Assembly (NCBI GenBank): GCA_005884765.1
Contig: VAZV01000133.1
Coordinates: 1-64,000, forward strand
DNA from: Alphaproteobacteria bacterium
GTDB lineage: Bacteria; Pseudomonadota; Alphaproteobacteria; Rhizobiales; Xanthobacteraceae
DNA length: 64,000 nt
Reading direction: 5' to 3'
Part shown: one piece after another, positions 35,311-44,949 of the stretch
How the letters are laid out: each line of letters begins with the position of its first letter
Position numbering within the stretch: the first letter of the stretch is position 1
Notes under the pieces: generated by a model
What the model saw: only the letters and a program-made list of their open reading frames with translations
Told to the model about the DNA's origin: nothing
Database searches by the model: none
Made by a program: the position numbers and the translations under genes

Positions 35311-36645
35311 TCAAAGGATCTCGGACAACAACTCCTGTTCGTGTTGTTTTACACGAAACTGGATGGCATCGAGGTTCTGCCGAATGATCGCCCGATAATG
35401 CTCTTTGTTTTTCAGTAGTTCGGCGAGGTGCATCTCCAGCAGATCGAGGTCAAGATTTTCCACGGATTGGCAGAATTCTCCAACGCCGAGATCGGTCATT
35501 ACTGCGTCGTTCTTTGCCTCATACCCGATGGAGATCGTCGGTCGAGCAAGCTTTAATGCGCAAACGACGTTGTGAAAGCGCGTGGCGACAACGATGTCAG
35601 TGTCGCTGATTTGCTGCATTACATCGTGCAGGGAGCTGATTGGCTCCGTGATAAGCTGTTGGGCCTTTGGAGGGGCCAGGACGCCGTCAATCAGCTCATA
35701 TCCGCTCGCTTTGGCAATACGACCGATATCCCTCACTGCCCGCGCATCCACGGTTTCGCCGGTCAAAAGGCGTACTCGGTAGCCGCGGTCAAGCAACGAG
35801 TTGACGAAACGTCCGATCCTCTCAATGTAGGTTCGATAGATCTTAGGGTCCGACCCCGAGTTGTGGCCTGCGCGCCAGCCATTATAATTCATAAGGCCGA
35901 CGCCAATCGTTATCAGCTTTTCTTGCGTCCCGTCCCGCTTTGGCAACGGTGTTGGTAATTTGAATACGAGATCTGGGTAGACTTGGTCACTACTTGTATC
36001 GATGCCAAGTGATGCCAAGAAATCCTTGGATACCTGGTCACGGAACGAACGGAAGCCTGCCCAAGCCGCTGCAGACCTTAACATCCAGCGACTGACAGGA
36101 TGCAGGATCGGACCGGCGCCGGTTCCAACAAAGCAGAACTTCACCCCGCACAGTCGCGCAGCTGCGGCCCAGCGGAATAGGCCGTAGGATGTTCCCCACG
36201 GACCTGAGCCGTAGTCGTTCAAGGTGGATGTGCCCGGCACAATCACGATGTCGAATTGCCGGACATGTTTGATTGCGCGGCGCCAGTTCGCCAGCCTTCC
36301 AAGCATTCTCAGGCTGAGTTTATTGCAGAACCTCAGGAAGGCATTGGAAAATTCCGGGGCGCTGATTGGCGTTGTGGCAATCTGATGCGCTTGTCCTATT
36401 GCAGCAGGATCAACGCAAACACATGAGATATGCGCATCGGGCCGCGCTTCCCGCAAAAAAAGCAAAAACGATTCGAGCGATGCGTCGTTGCCGAAATTGC
36501 CTCCGCCGAACATTCCAAAAAGGCATATTTTACGAGGCCGCACGCGGCTGTCTGCCCAATTGTCACTGTGGGTTTCTGTAGACGGCGAGGCGTCAATTGC
36601 CTTGGCTATTCCGTCTCTGGCTCGATGTACGCTGGATTGAATCAT
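35311..36645 (-). CDS. Polysaccharide pyruvyl transferase family protein
   Basis: 444 residues of the PS_pyruv_trans family. The N-terminal nucleotide-like loop is CLFGMFGGGNFGNDASLESFL (spanning about 42-62), with FDIVIVPGTSTLNDYG and FCFVGTGAGPILHP in the middle and TDIVVATRFHNVVCALKL (about 356-373) in the second half, where Arg and His are the conserved pair. The family transfers pyruvate from phosphoenolpyruvate as a ketal to hexoses (ExoV-type), giving an acidic polymer. A GTG at 36660 would add five residues; neither start has a strong ribosome site. It is convergent with the GT2 gene. Confidence 0.85.
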   Translation of the reverse strand: MIQSSVHRARDGIAKAIDASPSTETHSDNWADSRVRPRKICLFGMFGGGNFGNDASLESFLLFLREARPDAHISCVCVDPAAIGQAHQIATTPISAPEFSNAFLRFCNKLSLRMLGRLANWRRAIKHVRQFDIVIVPGTSTLNDYGSGPWGTSYGLFRWAAAARLCGVKFCFVGTGAGPILHPVSRWMLRSAAAWAGFRSFRDQVSKDFLASLGIDTSSDQVYPDLVFKLPTPLPKRDGTQEKLITIGVGLMNYNGWRAGHNSGSDPKIYRTYIERIGRFVNSLLDRGYRVRLLTGETVDARAVRDIGRIAKASGYELIDGVLAPPKAQQLITEPISSLHDVMQQISDTDIVVATRFHNVVCALKLARPTISIGYEAKNDAVMTDLGVGEFCQSVENLDLDLLEMHLAELLKNKEHYRAIIRQNLDAIQFRVKQHEQELLSEIL

Positions 36646-37000
36646 GAGATAAAATATCACACGAGAAGGAAACTCGAAATCGTTATCGCCCCCGAACGGC
36701 CGGACCAGTCAGGGACTGTGAACCGCGATGAACTCGCGAGGTCAGATTCTGATACGCTGGTTTACAGGACTGGGCAATGGGGGCAAACGAGGCGTGGGTC
36801 CAGAAAGCATTATGACAAAACTGCATCCGCTCGATGAGAGTTAACCGTAAACCGATTAACCAAAATCTGGGTGCTGCAGTATTTTGTTCGGCTGGTCTTC
36901 GCTCTTGAATTTCCCGGGGGCGAAGCGCCAAGTCCTCACAATGGGTCGACGCATTCCAACGACCTACTTTGAAAAGCGCGGTTTGCTGCTCTAACAACCA
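36646..37000. other. Intergenic region upstream of the flippase
   Basis: Two TTAACC hexamers lie at 36841-36846 and 36856-36861, 15 bases apart and about 150 bases before the flippase start. The 114-codon minus frame at 36683-37027 has no family pattern. No other feature seen. Confidence 0.35.
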
Positions 37001-38506
37001 ATGAAATCCTTGAAGCCTCAAACACACAATATCAAAGGCCGCACCGCTGCCGGTGCGACCATTATGATTGCTTCGCGGTTGATTACGCGCTGCATCGATT
37101 TTGCAGCACTGATCGTTCTCGCGCGCCTCTTATCGCCGGAAGATTTTGGACTCGTTGCAATCGCGATGTCGGTTATCATGATTGTCGAAGCAATCATGGA
37201 ACTGCCGTTGGGATACGCACTTGTCGCGTTGCAGACGCGGACAAAGTCCCACTACGATACCGTCTTCACGCTTCAACTCCTGAGGGGATCAGGGCTTGCC
37301 GTAATCCTGCTGATTTCGGCTTGGCCGCTTTCGCAGCTATATAGTGACCACAGATTGATCTGGCTTATCTGTGCGCTCAGCATCGCGCCGGCATCGCGCG
37401 GTCTCAGCAGTCCTCGCATTATTGAATTCTCGATCGCCTTTGAGTTTTGGCCCAATCTCATAATGGAGGTCACAGGCAAGCTGACTGCTCTTGCATTGTC
37501 GGTCGGTTCAGCGTGGTTGACCAGAAGCTATTGGTCCCTTGCGATTGGCACAATCGCTGCTCCGGTCACTATGTTCGTCGTCTCTTATATTTATGCCCCG
37601 TTTCTACCGGCTATCTCGCTTCGAAAATGGCGCGATTTCGCCGGATATGTTGGTTGGAACACATTTGGACAGACCATAAGGGCGCTGGTCTGGCAAATGG
37701 ATTCGTTGATGCTCGGCCGCTTCGTGAATCGCTTCGAGCTCGGCGGCTTTTCGATGGCTGCAAACCTTGCGGCGCTCCCTGGGCAGATATTCGTCGATCA
37801 GATGATGAACCCCCTTTTAGTGGCTTTCTCTTCGGTCCGGGAAGATACACGAAGATTGACAACGGCCTATCAGAAGAGCGGCATCAGCATCGTCGCGCTT
37901 GGCCTTCCGATCATGATAGGGATGAGCACGAACGCCGAACCGATACTCCGGCTTGCTTTCGGGGAAAAATGGTTAGCGGCGGCACCCATTTTGCGATGGC
38001 TTTGCTGGGCGATCATTCCCTCGTTCTTTACGGCTCCTTTCGCAGCGCTTGCGATCTCTCTTGAGAGGCCTCGACTGATTACTCGGCTTGTCGCTAGCGA
38101 ATTTCTCGTCAGGCTTCCTCTTATGTTCTTTGGGATCTTGTACTATGGGATTGCAGGGGCCGTAGCAGCTCGTCTGGTAACCGGCTTTGCGATTGCGGGA
38201 TATGCAATGCTGTCTGTGCGCGAATTGATTGGGTTGCGCGTCAGAGATCAACTGCTCGGTGCATGGCGGCCAATGACTAGCGTCGCCATTATGGCAGCCA
38301 CGATTGCGCCACTGGAAATATCCCCGGGGGACGTATCGGGATATTACCAACTCATACTCCGGCTTGCGATCATCGTGGGTGTCGGTGCGGCTGCTTATGC
38401 AAGCTCAATGTTCTTGCTGTGGCGCCTTGTTGGTCGTCCGGATGGACTTGAATCCCATATTGCAAGGCTGCTGGCCGTCGGTGTGCGGAGAGTTCGCAGG
38501 GTTTAG
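37001..38506 (+). CDS. Wzx-type oligosaccharide flippase
   Basis: 501 residues with 12-14 predicted membrane helices, of the polysaccharide transport (MATE/MVF-like) superfamily. The N terminus GATIMIASRLITRCIDFAAL, and LLSPEDFGLVAIAMSVIMI and GRFVNRFELGGFSMAANLAA further on, are typical of the WzxC/lipopolysaccharide biosynthesis group. It turns undecaprenyl-linked repeat units from the cytoplasmic to the periplasmic leaflet, delivering them to Wzy. Length is normal for the group. No strong ribosome site was found before the ATG. Confidence 0.9.
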   Translation: MKSLKPQTHNIKGRTAAGATIMIASRLITRCIDFAALIVLARLLSPEDFGLVAIAMSVIMIVEAIMELPLGYALVALQTRTKSHYDTVFTLQLLRGSGLAVILLISAWPLSQLYSDHRLIWLICALSIAPASRGLSSPRIIEFSIAFEFWPNLIMEVTGKLTALALSVGSAWLTRSYWSLAIGTIAAPVTMFVVSYIYAPFLPAISLRKWRDFAGYVGWNTFGQTIRALVWQMDSLMLGRFVNRFELGGFSMAANLAALPGQIFVDQMMNPLLVAFSSVREDTRRLTTAYQKSGISIVALGLPIMIGMSTNAEPILRLAFGEKWLAAAPILRWLCWAIIPSFFTAPFAALAISLERPRLITRLVASEFLVRLPLMFFGILYYGIAGAVAARLVTGFAIAGYAMLSVRELIGLRVRDQLLGAWRPMTSVAIMAATIAPLEISPGDVSGYYQLILRLAIIVGVGAAAYASSMFLLWRLVGRPDGLESHIARLLAVGVRRVRRV

Positions 38507-38693
38507 GTGGCGGCCTCGTGAGCTTAACCGCTTTCACGGAAGATCCAAGGGTTGAACAGTTCGGCGTTGATTGACCCGTTCAGGTACTGATCCGAAACTT
38601 GGATCGAACGTCCAATTCAGTGAGTGGGAAATAAGCGTTCGAATATGTACATTTTGATGAGTACCAGCATGGCGCGTGAAAGCCCGGGCGGCT

Positions 38694-40133
38694 ATGATTA
38701 GTCGCAGGACCTTCTATCTCAGCGTGGCGGCGGGCGTCTCCGCTTTGGCGGGAGGCAGTGTCTTTTTCCGCTTCTTGCGCAGGGGAGAAGCGCAGCCAGA
38801 GGCGGGAAACTGCTTGCCCATTGCATCAAAAGCAGACGTGACAAAGTGGAAGTCGATTGAGCAGCAAAGTGTGGCGACCACCGTGTTCCCGCTGCATCCG
38901 GTCGAAGGACAGCGCTACCTTGTGGATGCTTTGGGGCAGCCGTTCCTGATTGTCGGGGATAGCGCGTGGTCGCTGTTAACACAACTCACGACTGAAGACG
39001 CCGAGCTTTATCTTAACGATCGTCAGGCCAAAGGCTTCAACACGGTGCTCGTCAATCTGCTCGAGCATAAGTTTGCCAACGGCGCCCCCAGAAATGTATA
39101 TGGCGACGGGCCGTTCAAGCAGGATGGGGACTTCTCGACAACGAACGATCGTTATTTTGATCACGCCGAACGTGTCTTGCGCGACGCCGTTCAGAAGGGC
39201 TTCCTCGTGCTCCTGGCGCCGGCCTACACCGGGGCCGGAGGCGGTGATGAGGGCTGGTATCGCGAGATGAAGGCGTGCGGCCCGGATAAATTGCGGGACT
39301 TTGGCCGCTACGTGGGCAAACGCTTCAAGGATTTCAAAAACATCATTTGGGTCAATGTCGGCGATTATAATCCGCCAAATAAGAAGCTTAGTGAGGCGGT
39401 GGTCGAAGGGATCCGAGAGATATTACCTGATTCCCTTCATACTGCGCATAATGGCCCTGGTATGCATGGTCTGGGATACTGGAGCGCCAGCGAGATACCG
39501 ATTGCTATCGATACACTTTACACTTATGCGCCCGTTGCAGCAGAAGCTTTGCTGCTGGCTGAAAATCGAAAAACGCCATACTTCCTGATCGAAAGCGCGT
39601 ACGAAAACGAGGGCGATGGAACGCCGTTGAGGACCAGAATTCAGGCATGGCAAGCCGTGCTTTCTGGGGCCGCCGGTCAAGTCTTCGGCAACAACCCCAT
39701 CTGGTATTTCAACGCATCGGCAGTCAAATCGCAGCCAATGCAATGGAAGGCGGCGCTAAACAGTCCTGGCACGCTCGGTGTGAGCCATTTGCGGAATTTT
39801 CTTTTGTCGTTGCCCTGGTTCGCCCTGGAACCGGATAGGGATCAACACCTGCTCGTTGGCGGCGCGCTTCACGGACACTTTCAGGCGGTGGCGGCATACT
39901 CGCCCGATGGAAAATTTGGGATCGTTTATCTGCCATCTCCTCGCCCGTTCGCCATCGATATGAAGCAGTTTGCCGGCGACCACGTGGCGGCGCGCTGGTT
40001 TGACCCGGCAGATGGCCGGTTCTTGAACTCAGACCCCGAACATCTACGGGCATCCGGGCGACAGGAATTCACCGTCCCCGGTTGCAGCCGCGATGGCGAT
40101 TGGGTGTTGTTGCTTTCCGCTATCGCGGCGTAG
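38694..40133 (+). CDS. Tat-exported DUF4038-type glycoside hydrolase
   Basis: 479 residues. The start MISRRTFYLSVAAGVSALAG is a twin-arginine signal (SRRTFYL), so a folded protein is exported. The DUF4038 (apiosidase-like) domain covers about 80-370: FLIVGDSAWSLLTQLT, LNDRQAKGFNTVLVNLL, YVGKRFKDFKNIIWVNVGDYN, YFLIESAYENE, with acidic residues GDY and ES in the TIM-barrel active-site positions. A small C-terminal beta-domain follows (DGKFGIVYLPSPRPF, ARWFDPADGRF). Related enzymes split terminal apiose or similar sugars; the substrate here is probably the locus product. The start follows an 18-codon frame that overlaps it. Confidence 0.82.
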   Translation: MISRRTFYLSVAAGVSALAGGSVFFRFLRRGEAQPEAGNCLPIASKADVTKWKSIEQQSVATTVFPLHPVEGQRYLVDALGQPFLIVGDSAWSLLTQLTTEDAELYLNDRQAKGFNTVLVNLLEHKFANGAPRNVYGDGPFKQDGDFSTTNDRYFDHAERVLRDAVQKGFLVLLAPAYTGAGGGDEGWYREMKACGPDKLRDFGRYVGKRFKDFKNIIWVNVGDYNPPNKKLSEAVVEGIREILPDSLHTAHNGPGMHGLGYWSASEIPIAIDTLYTYAPVAAEALLLAENRKTPYFLIESAYENEGDGTPLRTRIQAWQAVLSGAAGQVFGNNPIWYFNASAVKSQPMQWKAALNSPGTLGVSHLRNFLLSLPWFALEPDRDQHLLVGGALHGHFQAVAAYSPDGKFGIVYLPSPRPFAIDMKQFAGDHVAARWFDPADGRFLNSDPEHLRASGRQEFTVPGCSRDGDWVLLLSAIAA

Positions 40134-40350
40134 GGGATGGGCCGTGCATTCGGGGTGTCGGGCCAGACTTTTAGTCGTCGGCAAGGGCTGCGGTGAACGA
40201 ACTATCGAAAGTCACCCAGTCCGCTGAACCCATTTTGTGGAGCGGCTCGATACGCCATTCCGAGTGAGGATACGCGCTATCTCGTGACGGGAAAACTCAG
40301 TCCAGATAGGAAAAACGCCTTAAGGTGCAGCCAAGCGCAATGGGCGCATC

Positions 40351-41688
40351 TCAGTTAAATTTCCTAAACACGGGCTTGACCGGGCGACCAACCAGGAAAT
40401 TTTCGACTCCGTTCTCCAGTGCCCGCCTGTACACCTGAAGTGACTCGCCGATCGCCTCGATGGTTCGATCGATGTCTGCGTCGGTATGAGAAAAGCTCAC
40501 AACCAAGGAAGGGGTCAGCAAGCCTCGTTGAATCATTTCCTGAAGGAAAAGCGTTCTGAACGGCTGTGAAGGCTGCTTCGATTGATCGCGTGTTGCGAAG
40601 ACCAGGTTTGAGGGGCGGCCGAGCAATTGGAAGTAATCGCCGAGGCCAAGCGATTCGATCACGCGATCGACTCCGGTTCGCAACCTCTCCCCCTGCCGAT
40701 GCATAAATTCAATCACGTTATCCCGACGATAGATCTGCATCGTTTCGATGGCTGCAGCGAGTGAGTGGTTTTCCGCGCCGTGCGTCGTAGACAGCAAAAA
40801 GACGCGCTCTCGGTCGTGGTGTAAACCACCCAGTTCCATAATTTCTTTTTTGCCCGCCAAAGCTGAAACTGAGAAGCCATTCCCCATGCCTTTGCCGAAG
40901 GTCGAAAGATCCGGCGAAATCCCGTATACTTTTTGCGCGCCACCAATGTGCCAGCGAAACCCGGTGATCATCTCATCGAGAACAAATACAGCACCTTCGC
41001 TACGGCATAGCATTTGAACTGAGCGGAGAAAGTCAGCTTTTGGCTCTACCGCCGTCGCAGCTTCGAGAATAACACAAGCAATTCGGCCGGGATTTTGTTC
41101 GAAAAGTAATCGCAGGCTCTCAATGTCATTGTATCGAAACTGAAGGGTCAGCTCTTGCACGGCTTTCGGAATGCCTGCCGACATTGGAGTGGTTCCGATG
41201 AACCAATCTTCGACGGAAAAAAATGGTTGATCGGCGCATCGAGCAATCAGGTCGCGCCCCGTGTAGGCCCGCGCCAATTTCACGGCAGCACTGGTCGCGT
41301 CCGATCCATTTTTGGCGAACTTGACCATATCAGCGCCATCGATCAGACGGAGAAATTCTTCGGCGCAGTCCAACTCGATCGCAGCCGGCCGCGTATAGTT
41401 TTCTCCAAGAAGCATCTGGCGATGGGCAGCTTCCACAACTGGCCGATGGGCGTGGCCTAGAGTAACGGCACGCAAACCCATGCCATATTCAATGAACTCG
41501 TTTCCATCGACATCCCAGACATGACACCCTTCGCCCCGCCTCAGGAACCCGGGGGCTAACAGCGGATATTGATCGTCCCCTTTGGCATAGGTATGGGCTC
41601 CCCCTGGAATTACAGAATGAGCCCGGGTTCGCATGTCGGACGACCTTTGGAAGGTCCGCGAATTGAGTTGCTTAGTTGGCGAGTTCAA
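40351..41688 (-). CDS. Class III aminotransferase, glutamate-1-semialdehyde aminomutase type
   Basis: 445 residues of PLP fold type I, closest in pattern to HemL: VIPGGAHTYAKGDDQYP, DVDGNEFIEYGMGLRAV, VKFAKNGSDATSAAVKLAR, FVLDEMITGFRWH and STFGKGMGNGFSVSAL with the PLP lysine. HemL itself acts in tetrapyrrole synthesis; paralogues of this type appear in sugar clusters where they aminate a keto sugar or an acyclic precursor. Position next to the SDR and methyltransferase points to such a role. The TTG at 41688 is the longest start; an ATG at 41634 is an alternative. Confidence 0.8.
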   Translation of the reverse strand: MNSPTKQLNSRTFQRSSDMRTRAHSVIPGGAHTYAKGDDQYPLLAPGFLRRGEGCHVWDVDGNEFIEYGMGLRAVTLGHAHRPVVEAAHRQMLLGENYTRPAAIELDCAEEFLRLIDGADMVKFAKNGSDATSAAVKLARAYTGRDLIARCADQPFFSVEDWFIGTTPMSAGIPKAVQELTLQFRYNDIESLRLLFEQNPGRIACVILEAATAVEPKADFLRSVQMLCRSEGAVFVLDEMITGFRWHIGGAQKVYGISPDLSTFGKGMGNGFSVSALAGKKEIMELGGLHHDRERVFLLSTTHGAENHSLAAAIETMQIYRRDNVIEFMHRQGERLRTGVDRVIESLGLGDYFQLLGRPSNLVFATRDQSKQPSQPFRTLFLQEMIQRGLLTPSLVVSFSHTDADIDRTIEAIGESLQVYRRALENGVENFLVGRPVKPVFRKFN

Positions 41689-41973
41689 GCAAATAGCTCT
41701 ACATTTATTTCATTACGGCTTTGAAGCCGGGCACACTTTTTAAGCATCTGTGCCGGCGGCGCCTCTAACTCTAAAAGCTAGACCAGATCAGCGCTGATAC
41801 CAAGCTAAAACGCAGAACTTGAAAATGTAACGTTAAGATGGATTATGCTCTAGAGTAGGCCTGCAACCAAGCGCGCCATTAACCTGAACGGCACACAAGA
41901 TACAATCGGGTTCAGAGACGGCGTAAGGAGTTATGTCGGAATTCCGATCCGTAATCGTTAGAGGTAAACGCCT

Positions 41974-43020
41974 TTGAAAATTCTCATTACCGGAAATATG
42001 GGCTATGTCGGTCCGGCGGTCGGGAAATATTTGCGTGCGCGACGACCGGACGCCACGTTGCATGCGTTTGACAATGCCTATTTTGCGCATTGCTTGACCG
42101 GCGCGCCCGTTCTTCCCGAACGCTATCTGGACGAGCAATTCTATGGTGACGTCCGCGACGTTTCCCTCGATTTGAGCGGATATGATGCGGTTGTCCAGTT
42201 GGCCGCCATCTCAAATGATCCGATGGGCAATCAATTCGAGGCGGTGACGCTGGATATCAACCAGAACACCACGATTTCGATCGCGAAAGCGGCTGCGGCG
42301 GCCGGCGTGAAGAATTTCGTCTTCGCATCGAGCTGCAGCGTCTACGGAATAGCCGAGGGCGCGCCGCGCAAGGAGACAGATCCGCTCAACCCGATTACGG
42401 CTTACGCGAAATCCAAGATTGGAGCTGAGCGGGAGCTTTCAACCATCGATACCAAGATGGCCATTACCAGCCTCCGTTTTGCAACGGCGTGCGGAATGTC
42501 GGATCGGCTCCGGCTCGACCTGGTCCTGAATGATTTCGTCGCATGCGCGCTTAGCAAAGGGTTGATCAGCGTACTGTCGGACGGTTCGCCGTGGCGTCCC
42601 TTGATCGATATAGCGGACATGGCCCGCGCGATTGATTGGGCGATCGATCGCCCTGCCGAGATCGGAGGGCGATACTTGGCCGTCAATGCTGGTTCGGACG
42701 ATCGTAATTATCAGGTCAAGGATCTCGCCAACGCGGTCGCCAAGAGCGTTCCGGGCACGGAAGTATCAATCAACACTTCCGCTCCGGTCGATAGCCGTTC
42801 CTACAAGGTGGATTTCGGGCTGTATCGTTCCCTCGCGCCCAATCATCAGCCCGTCGTGAGCCTTGACCAATCGATCCAGAACCTGATCGCCGGCTTGAAG
42901 AGAATGAATTTCAAGGATGCCGATTTTCGCTCGTCCGGTCTGATGCGCCTCAGGGTACTGCAAGATCACATCGATAATCGACGGCTCAACCGCTCCCTGC
43001 AGTGGCTCAAGTTACCTTGA
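41974..43020 (+). CDS. NAD-dependent epimerase/dehydratase (extended SDR)
   Basis: 348 residues. NAD-binding TGNMGYVGPAVGKYL starts the protein; SSCSVYG carries the Ser and TAYAKSKIGAE the Tyr-Lys pair. The C-terminal substrate part contains SDGSPWRPLIDIADMARAI, typical of nucleotide-sugar enzymes. It would oxidise, epimerise or reduce a nucleotide-linked hexose. It uses a TTG start with GAGG ten bases upstream, and TTAACC lies 95 bases before the start. First gene of the plus-strand run to 48000. The exact reaction cannot be told. Confidence 0.85.
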   Translation: MKILITGNMGYVGPAVGKYLRARRPDATLHAFDNAYFAHCLTGAPVLPERYLDEQFYGDVRDVSLDLSGYDAVVQLAAISNDPMGNQFEAVTLDINQNTTISIAKAAAAAGVKNFVFASSCSVYGIAEGAPRKETDPLNPITAYAKSKIGAERELSTIDTKMAITSLRFATACGMSDRLRLDLVLNDFVACALSKGLISVLSDGSPWRPLIDIADMARAIDWAIDRPAEIGGRYLAVNAGSDDRNYQVKDLANAVAKSVPGTEVSINTSAPVDSRSYKVDFGLYRSLAPNHQPVVSLDQSIQNLIAGLKRMNFKDADFRSSGLMRLRVLQDHIDNRRLNRSLQWLKLP

Positions 43021-43568
43021 TCTCTTGCGACCGCATGCGGTGCAAGGGCGCTGGCCACGTCTTATAAATGTGGCTCAGCCGGATGCAGGCTGACGGAGGC
43101 ATTACTCGGCGCTCGACCATTTCTTCGGACACTTGCCGGTCCCGCAAAGGCTCCGTATTTGGAGGCCAACAGTGCGCCGTCTTTCATCGATCGGCTGAAG
43201 AAAAATACTCCTTAACGACATCGGACTTGTAGCCGAACCACAGCAGGAAATCACGATGCCATGCGGGCTGCAAAAGTGCACAATATATGCCAAATTGCCG
43301 GCTTGGAATGCCCTCCGATGGGGGTCCCGAGACCGCCGGAAAACGAGACGGCCTTCATTGGCCGGAGCGCTTAATAATTGATGGCCAACATGGTTTATTG
43401 CCAAAGTTTGTCGCTGGAAACGAACGGAGGCGGGCTATTTCGGCGATATCGTAAACGTCGCAGATTCAGCATAAACCAATTGCGCTGATGTGGTTTGCAT
43501 TGGTCCAAGATAATAATCGGGATATCGAATATAACCAGACATGTGGCGTGAAATACGAGGGAGTAACG
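43021..43568. other. Intergenic stretch within the sugar cassette
   Basis: About 550 bases without a recognised gene. A 35-codon plus frame beginning near 43380 (MANMVYCQS) lacks a clear ribosome site. The gap is unusually long between genes that should work together, so a lost gene is possible, but I can see no remnant. Confidence 0.35.
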
Positions 43569-44828
43569 ATGAACATTAGCTTCCCGGCAGCGCACGGCGT
43601 TGCACCAAAGTGCCGTCATTGCGGCCATGAACTCACGCTCAAGCTTATCGATCTCGGGCTCTCACCGGTCGCCAACGACTATGTCGATCCCGAAAACTAC
43701 ACCAAGGCCGAACCGTTCTATCCACTGGAGGCGCTGGTCTGCCGCGAATGCCGCCTGGTGCAGACACGGGATTTGCTGGCCGCCTCGGACATCTTTCGTG
43801 CCGACTACGCCTATTTCTCCTCGCACTCGACCTCGTGGCTGGACCACGCTAGCTCGTATGTCGATGATATGGCCACGCGATTCAATCTGGACTCCAGCTC
43901 GCGACATGTCGAAATCGCGTCGAACGACGGTTACCTGCTGCAGTACTCACTGAAGAAGCAGATCAAGTGCCTGGGCATTGAGCCCTGCGAAAGCGTTGCG
44001 CTGGCCGCGCGCAAGAGAGGAATCGAGACTCGTATTGAATTCTTCGGTCGTGAGTATGCCAGAAAACTGCTGCATGAGGGATGGGCGGCCGATCTCCTCA
44101 CAGCCAACAATGTGTTGGCGCATGTCCCGGACATCAATGATTTCGTCGGCGGCGTCAAGATATTGCTCGCCGCAGAGGGGGTGGCGACATTTGAGGTGCA
44201 ACATCTGCTGACGCTGATGCAGCGTCACCAGTTCGATACGATCTATCATGAGCATTATTCCTATCTGTCCTTGATTGCCGGCCAGCGGATATTCGCCAAG
44301 GCCGGCTTGCGTGTGTTCGACGTCGAACTGCCGGAGACGCACGGCGGGTCGATACGATTTTTTGTTTGCCACGAGCAGTCCCCTCGTCCTGACAGTCCGC
44401 GAGTGGAGGAAGTCCTGGCGAAGGAGCGCGCCTACGGTCTCGACCGTGATGCCGTCTACGCAGCCTGGAACGAGTCGGTGAAGGAGACGAAGCGTAGCCT
44501 TCTTGAGCTGCTTGTGCCGCTGAAGCGCGAAGGTAAGACCATCGTCGGTTACGGAGCTCCAGCCAAATCCGTGACCCTGTTGAACTTCTGCGGAGTCGCG
44601 AGGGATTTCCTCGATTTTACCGTCGATCGCGCCCCGTCAAAGCAGGGCCGTTACCTTCCCGGCGCCCGCATTCCCATTTTACCGCCGGAGGCGATTTTCG
44701 AGGCGAAACCAGACTACGTTCTAATTCTGCCGTGGAATATCAAGGACGAGATCAAAACGCAGATGGAGGGAATCCGATCTTGGGGCGGACGCTTCATCGT
44801 CCCCGTTCCAAAGGCGACCATTGAATAA
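43569..44828 (+). CDS. SAM-dependent sugar C-methyltransferase
   Basis: 419 residues, three-part layout of the TylC3/NovU-like C-methyltransferases. A zinc-binding head has CRHCGHEL and CRECRLVQ; the SAM domain shows HVEIASNDGYLLQ and LTANNVLAHVPD; the C-terminal domain holds VGYGAPAKSVTLLNFCG and YVLILPWNIKDEI. These enzymes add a methyl group to C3 or C5 of a 4-keto nucleotide sugar, giving branched sugars. GAGGGAG lies before the ATG at 43569; the frame opens earlier at 43488. It is followed closely by the RmlC-like gene. Confidence 0.9.
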   Translation: MNISFPAAHGVAPKCRHCGHELTLKLIDLGLSPVANDYVDPENYTKAEPFYPLEALVCRECRLVQTRDLLAASDIFRADYAYFSSHSTSWLDHASSYVDDMATRFNLDSSSRHVEIASNDGYLLQYSLKKQIKCLGIEPCESVALAARKRGIETRIEFFGREYARKLLHEGWAADLLTANNVLAHVPDINDFVGGVKILLAAEGVATFEVQHLLTLMQRHQFDTIYHEHYSYLSLIAGQRIFAKAGLRVFDVELPETHGGSIRFFVCHEQSPRPDSPRVEEVLAKERAYGLDRDAVYAAWNESVKETKRSLLELLVPLKREGKTIVGYGAPAKSVTLLNFCGVARDFLDFTVDRAPSKQGRYLPGARIPILPPEAIFEAKPDYVLILPWNIKDEIKTQMEGIRSWGGRFIVPVPKATIE

Positions 44829-44949
44829 CTTGCGAACAGGTCCGGCTATACGGTCGGGCAGTTCCGATTTCGGCGGGATTGATACTGCGCGCGGCATGCC
44901 AGACGGCACGACCGATCGGCGGCGGTTCAGTCCAGGAGGATATTCTGCC

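Noticed and set aside
36683-37027. 114-codon minus-strand frame before the flippase
   Set aside because: Overlaps the flippase start on the other strand, no ribosome site, no recognisable features.
43102-43404. 100-codon minus-strand frame in the gap before the methyltransferase
   Set aside because: No start signal and no protein-like pattern; the gap remains unexplained.
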